A stretch of DNA of 15,250 nucleotides from Liolophura sinensis (lineage: Eukaryota; Mollusca; Polyplacophora; Chitonida; Chitonidae): positions 1 to 15,250 of the forward strand of contig NW_027018553.1 of the NCBI RefSeq assembly GCF_032854445.1. The letters run 5' to 3'. The position numbers were made by a program, and so were the translations under genes. Positions 9,911-15,250 of the stretch are shown one piece after another. The notes beneath the pieces are model-generated. The model was not told the DNA's origin and did no database searches. It was given only the letters and a program-made list of their open reading frames with translations. Positions within the stretch are counted from its first letter, which is position 1. Each line of letters starts with the position of its first letter.

Positions 9911-10459
9911 GATTATTCATTTGTGGCTACAGCCAAAAGTATTGGTCGGAGAGCAACGCGGTTTGCACCATTCGATTTCTCGTCACAAAATACGTCGGAT
10001 TAGCCTCTTACCAGCAGCATTGGAACAGTTTTTCCACTTTTGGATTTTTGCCTGGTCTTTTTGCTAATTGAAATCGGCTACATTAACTATGTACAATCGC
10101 GACTGGTCATTACTATATTAAACATTTCATTATAAGTTATGTGCCCTTCGGTAGCCCAGACGACGTCAAATCTTTGGGCCAAGCCCATTTAACTCACCCA
10201 ACAAATGTCTTACTTCTAAGTCGAAGACAAACTCAATGTCTTTATCTACATGTAGAAAAACCACACCATTTGTATATAAAAAAACACAAGGTACTTGATA
10301 CAGTCCGCTGTAAAAAGTACAATTGAACACTGACCCACATCAATAAGGCGCCAAAAGATGCGCAATTGGGCCAGGCATCTCCAGCTGTTGAAAAATTGCA
10401 AATTTCTATGGTTTCCATGGAGTAAGAGCCGTTGCTGGGCACGTGATCTTGACATCATT
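9911..10459 (+). repeat. Monomer 19, 549 bp, class A
   Basis: It has the full class A 3' block, a 7-A tract, CCAACAAATG (unusual for class A) and a private TTAAACATTTC. It is followed by a unit with GGCTGC. Confidence 0.97.
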
Positions 10460-11008
10460 GATTATTCATTTGTGGCTACAGCCAAAAGTATTGGTCGGAG
10501 AGCAACGCGGTTTGCACCATTCGATTTCTCGTCACAAAATACGTCGGATTAGCCTCTTACCAGCAGCATTGGAACAGTTTTTCCACTTTTGGATTTTTGC
10601 CTGGTCTTTTTCCTAATTGAAATCGGCTGCATTAACTATGTACAATCGCGACTGGTCATTACTATATTCAACTTTTCATTATAAGTTATGTGCCCTTCGG
10701 TAGCCCAGACGACGTCAAATCTTTGGGCCAAGCCCATTTAACTCACCCAACAAATGTCTTACTTCTAAGTCGAAGACAAACTCAATGTCTTTATCTACAT
10801 GTAGAAAAACCACACCATTTGTATGTAAAAAAACAAAAGGTACTTGATACAATCCGCTGTAAAAAGTACAATTGAACACTGACCCACATCAATAAGGTGC
10901 CAAAGGATGCGCAATTGGGCCAGGCATCTCCAGCTGTTGAAAAATTGCAAATTTCCTTGGTTTCCATGGAGTAAGAGCCGTTGCTGGGCACGTGATCTTG
11001 ACATCATT
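10460..11008 (+). repeat. Monomer 20, 549 bp, B-like with CTTTTTCCTAATTG
   Basis: Markers are TTTCCAC, CTTTTTCCTAATTG (otherwise only unit 2), GGCTGC, CTTTTC, CCAACAAATG, GTATGTAA, 7 A then CAAAAGG. It is the clean counterpart of unit 2. Confidence 0.97.
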
Positions 11009-11559
11009 GATTATTCATTTGTGGCTACAGCCAAAAGTATTGGTCGGAGAGCAACGCGGTTTGCACCATTCGATTTCTCGTCACAAAATACGTCGGATTA
11101 GCCTCTTACCAGCAGCATTGGAACAGTTTTTCCACTTTTGGATTTTTGCCTGGTCTTTTTGCTAATTGAAATCGGCTACATTAACTATTGTACAATCGCG
11201 ACTGGTCATTACTATATTCAACATTTCATTATAAGTTATGTGCCCTTCGGTAGCCCAGACGACGTCAAATCTTTGGGCCAAGCCCATTTAACTCACCCAG
11301 CAAATGTCTTACTTCTAAGTCGAAGACAAACTCAATGTCTTTATCTACATGTAGAAAAACCACACCATTTGTATATAAAAAAAACACAAGGTACTTGATA
11401 CAGTCCGCTGTAAAAAGTACAATTGAACACTGACCCACATCAATACGGCGCCAAAAGATGCGCAATTGGGCCAGGCATCTCCAGCTGTTGAAAAATTGCA
11501 AATTTCTATGGTTTCCATGGAGTAAGAGCCGTTGCTGGGCACGTGATCTTGACATCATT
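11009..11559 (+). repeat. Monomer 21, 551 bp, class A
   Basis: It has the full class A 3' block but an 8-A tract. The 551 bp comes from one extra T in ACTATTGTAC (11188-11189), the only non-A-tract indel after the first three units. A private change gives AATACGGCGCC. It is followed by a class B unit. Confidence 0.97.
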
Positions 11560-12109
11560 GATTATTCATTTGTGGCTACAGCCAAAAGTATTGGTCGGAG
11601 AGCAACGCGGTTTGCACCATTCGATTTCTCGTCACAAAATACGTCGGATTAGCCTCTTACCAGCAGCATTGGAACAGTTTTTCTACTTTTGGATTTTTGC
11701 CTGGTCTTTTTGCTAATTGAAATCGGCTGCATTAACTATGTACAATCGCGACTGGTTATTACTATATTCAACTTTTCATTATGAGTTATGTGCCCTTCGG
11801 TAGCCCAGACGACTTCAAATCTTTGGGCCAAGCCCATTTAACTAACCCAACAAATGTCTTACTTCTAAGTCGAAGACAAACTCAATGTCTTTATCTACAT
11901 GTAGAAAAACCCCACTATTTGTATGTAAAAAAAACAAAAGGTACTTGATACAATCCGCTGTAAAAAGTACAATTGAACACTGACCCACATCAATAAGGTG
12001 CCAAAGGATGCGCAATTGGGCCAGGCATCTCCAGCTGTTGAAAAATTGCAAATTTCCTTGGTTTCCATGGAGTAAGAGCCGTTGCTGGGCACGTGATCTT
12101 GACATCATT
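11560..12109 (+). repeat. Monomer 22, 550 bp, class B
   Basis: By eye it is identical to unit 16, including TATGAGTTATG and GACTTCAAAT, although six units apart. It is followed by a class D unit, the order also seen at units 14-15. Confidence 0.97.
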
Positions 12110-12659
12110 GATTATTCATTTGTGGCTACAGCCAAAAGTATTGGTCGGAGAGCAACGCGGTTTGCACCATTCGATTTCTCGTCACAAAATACGTCGGATT
12201 AGCCTCTTACCAGCAGCATTGGAACAGTTTTTCCACTTTTGGATTTTTGCCTGGTCATCTTGCTAATTGAAATCGGCTACATTAACTATGTACAATCGCG
12301 ACTGGTCATTACTATATTCAACATTTCATTATAAGTTCTGTGCCCTTCGGTAGCCCAGACGACGTCAAATCTTTGGGCCAAGCCCATTTAACTCACCCAG
12401 CAAATGTCTTACTTCTAAGTCGAAGACAAACTCAATGTCTTTATCTACATGTAGAAAAACCACACCATTTGTATATAAAAAAAACACAAGGTACTTGATA
12501 CAACCCGCTGTAAAAAGTACAATTGAACACTGACCCACATCAATAAGGTGCCAAAGGATGAGCAATTGGGCCAGGCATCTCCAGCTGTTGAAAAATTGCA
12601 AATTTCCTTGGTTTCCATGGAGTAAGAGCCGTTGCTGGGCACGTGATCTTGACATCATT
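12110..12659 (+). repeat. Monomer 23, 550 bp, class D
   Basis: By eye it is identical to unit 25 and differs from unit 15 only near the first ten bases. Markers are GGTCATCTTGC, AGTTCTG and ATGAGCAATTG. Confidence 0.97.
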
Positions 12660-13212
12660 GATTATTCATTTGTGGCTACAGCCAAAAGTATTGGTCGGAG
12701 AGCAACGCGGTTTGCACCATTCGATTTCTCGTCACAAAATACGTCGGATTAGCCTCTTACCAGCAGCATTGGAACAGTTTTTCCACTTTTGGATTTTTGC
12801 CTTGTCTTTTTGCTAATTGAAATCTGCTACATTAACTATGTACAATCGCGACTGGTTATTACTATATTCAACTTTTCATTATAAGTTATGTGCCCTTCGG
12901 TAGCCCAGACGACGTCAAATCTTTGGGCCAAGCCCATTTAACTCACCCAGCAAATGTCTTACTTCTAAGTCGAAGACAAACTCAATGTCTTTATCTACAT
13001 GTAGAAAAACCACACCATTTGTATATAAAAAAAAAAACAAAAGGTACTTGATACAATCCGCTGTAAAAAGTACAATTGAACACTGACCCACATCAATAAG
13101 GTGCCAAAGGATGCGCAATTGGGCCAGGCATCTCCAGCTGTTGAAAAATTGCAAATTTCCTTGGTTTCCATGGAGTAAGAGCCGTTGCTGGGCACGTGAT
13201 CTTGACATCATT
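12660..13212 (+). repeat. Monomer 24, 553 bp, class E
   Basis: Markers are CCTTGTC, GCTAATTG, AAATCTGCTAC, GGTTATT and CTTTTC, with an 11-A tract (the longest here) followed by CAAAAGG, ACAATCCGC and ATGCGC. The three added A explain 553 bp. Confidence 0.97.
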
Positions 13213-13762
13213 GATTATTCATTTGTGGCTACAGCCAAAAGTATTGGTCGGAGAGCAACGCGGTTTGCACCATTCGATTTCTCGTCACAAAATACGTCGG
13301 ATTAGCCTCTTACCAGCAGCATTGGAACAGTTTTTCCACTTTTGGATTTTTGCCTGGTCATCTTGCTAATTGAAATCGGCTACATTAACTATGTACAATC
13401 GCGACTGGTCATTACTATATTCAACATTTCATTATAAGTTCTGTGCCCTTCGGTAGCCCAGACGACGTCAAATCTTTGGGCCAAGCCCATTTAACTCACC
13501 CAGCAAATGTCTTACTTCTAAGTCGAAGACAAACTCAATGTCTTTATCTACATGTAGAAAAACCACACCATTTGTATATAAAAAAAACACAAGGTACTTG
13601 ATACAACCCGCTGTAAAAAGTACAATTGAACACTGACCCACATCAATAAGGTGCCAAAGGATGAGCAATTGGGCCAGGCATCTCCAGCTGTTGAAAAATT
13701 GCAAATTTCCTTGGTTTCCATGGAGTAAGAGCCGTTGCTGGGCACGTGATCTTGACATCATT
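13213..13762 (+). repeat. Monomer 25, 550 bp, class D
   Basis: It is the same sequence as unit 23 by eye. With units 23, 24 and 26 it forms a D-E-D-E alternation. Confidence 0.97.
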
Positions 13763-14312
13763 GATTATTCATTTGTGGCTACAGCCAAAAGTATTGGTCG
13801 GAGAGCAACGCGGTTTGCACCATTCGATTTCTCGTCACAAAATACGTCGGATTAGCCTCTTACCAGCAGCATTGGAACAGTTTTTCCACTTTTGGATTTT
13901 TGCCTTGTCTTTTTGCTAATTGAAATCTGCTACATTAACTATGTACAATCGCGACTGGTTATTACTATATTCAACTTTTCATTATAAGTTATGTGCCCTT
14001 CGGTAGCCCAGACGACGTCAAATCTTTGGGCCAAGCCCATTTAACTCACCCAGCAAATGTCTTACTTCTAAGTCGAAGACAAACTCAATGTCTTTATCTA
14101 CATGTAGAAAAACCACACCATTTGTATATAAAAAAAACACAAGGTGCTTGATACAACCCGCTGTAAAAAGTACAATTGAACACTGACCCACATCAATAAG
14201 GTGCCAAAGGATGAGCAATTGGGCCAGGCATCTCCAGCTGTTGAAAAATTGCAAATTTCCTTGGTTTCCATGGAGTAAGAGCCGTTGCTGGGCACGTGAT
14301 CTTGACATCATT
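13763..14312 (+). repeat. Monomer 26, 550 bp, E 5' half with D 3' half
   Basis: The 5' half carries CCTTGTC, AAATCTGCTAC, GGTTATT and AGTTATG as in unit 24. The 3' half carries CACAAGG, ACAACCCGC and ATGAGC as in class D. The switch lies between about offsets 233 and 377. GGTGCTTG (14146) is shared only with unit 10. Confidence 0.97.
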
Positions 14313-14862
14313 GATTATTCATTTGTGGCTACAGCCAAAAGTATTGGTCGGAGAGCAACGCGGTTTGCACCATTCGATTTCTCGTCACAAAATACGTCGG
14401 ATTAGCCTCTTACCAGCAGCATTGGAACAGTTTTTCCACTTTTGGATTTTTGCCTTGTCTTTTTGCTAATTGAAATCTGCTACATTAACTATGTACAATC
14501 GCGACTGGTTATTACTATATTCAACTTTTCATTATAAGTTATGTGCCCTTCGGTAGCCCAGACGACGTCAAATCTTTGGGCCAAGCCCATTTAACTCACC
14601 CAGCAAATGTCTTACTTCTAAGTCGAAGACAAACTCAATGTCTTTATCTACATGTAGAAAAACCACACCATTTGTATATAAAAAAAACACAAGGTACTTG
14701 ATACAACCCGCTGTAAAAAGTACAATTGAACACTGACCCACATCAATAAGGTGCCAAAGGATGAGCAATTGGGCCAGGCATCTCCAGCTGTTGAAAAATT
14801 GCAAATTTCCTTGGTTTCCATGGAGTAAGAGCCGTTGCTGGGCACGTGATCTTGACATCATT
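14313..14862 (+). repeat. Monomer 27, 550 bp, E 5' half with D 3' half
   Basis: It is the same mosaic as unit 26 but with GGTACTTG, so the two differ by a single visible base. This points to duplication of the recombinant unit after it formed. Confidence 0.97.
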
Positions 14863-15250
14863 GATTATTCATTTGTGGCTACAGCCAAAAGTATTGGTCG
14901 GAGAGCAACGCGGTTTGCACCATTCGATTTCTCGTCACAAAATACGTCGGATTAGCCTCTTACCAGCAGCATTGGAACAGTTTTTCCACTTTTGGATTTT
15001 TGCCTTGTCTTTTTGCTAATTGAAATCTGCTACATTAACTATGTACAATCGCGACTGGTTATTACTATATTCAACTTTTCATTATAAGTTATGTGCCCTT
15101 CGGTAGCCCAGACGACGTCAAATCTTTGGGCCAAGCCCATTTAACTCACCCAGCAAATGTCTTACTTCTAAGTCGAAGACAAACTCAATGTCTTTATCTA
15201 CATGTAGAAAAACCACACCATTTGTATATAAAAAAAAACAAAAGGTACTT
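14863..15250 (+). repeat. Monomer 28, partial (388 bp), class E
   Basis: The window ends inside this unit. The 5' part is class E, and the visible 3' part has 9 A then CAAAAGG as in unit 24, so it is not the E/D mosaic of units 26-27. The array continues beyond the window. Confidence 0.97.

Larger units (their letters stand above)
1..15250. repeat. Satellite-like tandem array, ~550 bp unit, 27.7 copies
   Basis: Direct reading shows the same unit repeated head to tail across the whole window. Of the 27 complete units, 16 are exactly 550 bp; the others are 549, 551, 553, 554 or 556 bp. From unit 4 onward every departure from 550 bp except one is explained by the A-tract after GTATAT or GTATGT, which varies from 7 to 11 A. 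Units differ mostly by shared substitutions, so they fall into classes: A (ACAGTCCGC, GCGCCAAAAG, TTTCTATGG), B (GGCTGC, CTTTTC, often CCAACAAATG and GTATGTAA), D (GGTCATCTTGC, AGTTCTG, ATGAGCAATTG), E (CCTTGTC, AAATCTGC, GGTTATT) and others. There is no unique sequence, transposon or gene between units. Such arrays are typical of eukaryotic centromeric, subtelomeric or heterochromatic satellites; that role here is inferred. The family is not one I recognise. Confidence 0.97.

Noticed and set aside
1-15250. 5S rRNA, U-snRNA, histone or tRNA gene array
   Set aside because: I looked for 5S internal control sequences, the U6 core and tRNA folds on both strands and found none. No histone-like protein appears in any frame.
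1-15250. CRISPR array
   Set aside because: The repeat unit is about 550 bp with no short-repeat/unique-spacer pattern; adjacent units are homologous over their whole length.
1-15250. Array of transposons, or terminal repeats with target-site duplications
   Set aside because: Units abut directly without duplicated flanks, terminal inverted repeats or a transposase or RT frame.

Overview
The whole window is one uninterrupted head-to-tail tandem array of a repeat unit of about 550 bp. There are 27 complete units and the first 388 bases of a 28th, all in the same orientation, with no unique flank, no inversion and no inserted element. Unit starts, phased here on GATTATTCAT, lie at 1, 555, 1111, 1664, 2214, 2764, 3313, 3863, 4412, 4961, 5512, 6062, 6612, 7161, 7711, 8261, 8811, 9361, 9911, 10460, 11009, 11560, 12110, 12660, 13213, 13763, 14313 and 14863. 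The phase is arbitrary, because neither edge of the array is in the window.

I find no protein-coding gene, rRNA, tRNA, snRNA, spliced-leader RNA, transposon or CRISPR array. Open frames of 60-145 codons recur only because the unit recurs. They break whenever the A-tract changes length, and the three longest plus-strand frames sit in the first three units, where they are created by one-base insertions. The unit is about 41% G+C (hand count of unit 5), and its CpG content (18 per unit) is only mildly below expectation. The array looks like complex eukaryotic satellite DNA from a genome without strong CpG decay. I cannot name the species or a known satellite family.

Layout: units 1-3 (1-1663) carry a cluster of one-base insertions, almost all lengthening an existing base or run, with no deletions. 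This looks like sequence error near a contig end. Units 4-21 are a shuffled mixture of variant classes. Units 22-28 are the most homogeneous and consist of two classes (D and E) and their recombinants.

The classes are: A (3' markers ACAGTCCGC, GCGCCAAAAG, TTTCTATGG); B (GGCTGC and CTTTTC in the 5' half, usually CCAACAAATG and GTATGTAA in the 3' half); D (GGTCATCTTGC, AGTTCTG, ATGAGCAATTG); E (CCTTGTC with AAATCTGC and GGTTATT). All five class A units are directly followed by a unit with a B-type 5' half, which gives a recurring dimer of about 1.1 kb. Several units are mosaics of two classes. Together these show ongoing unequal exchange and gene conversion. Any function (centromeric, heterochromatic or transcribed repeat) is inference.
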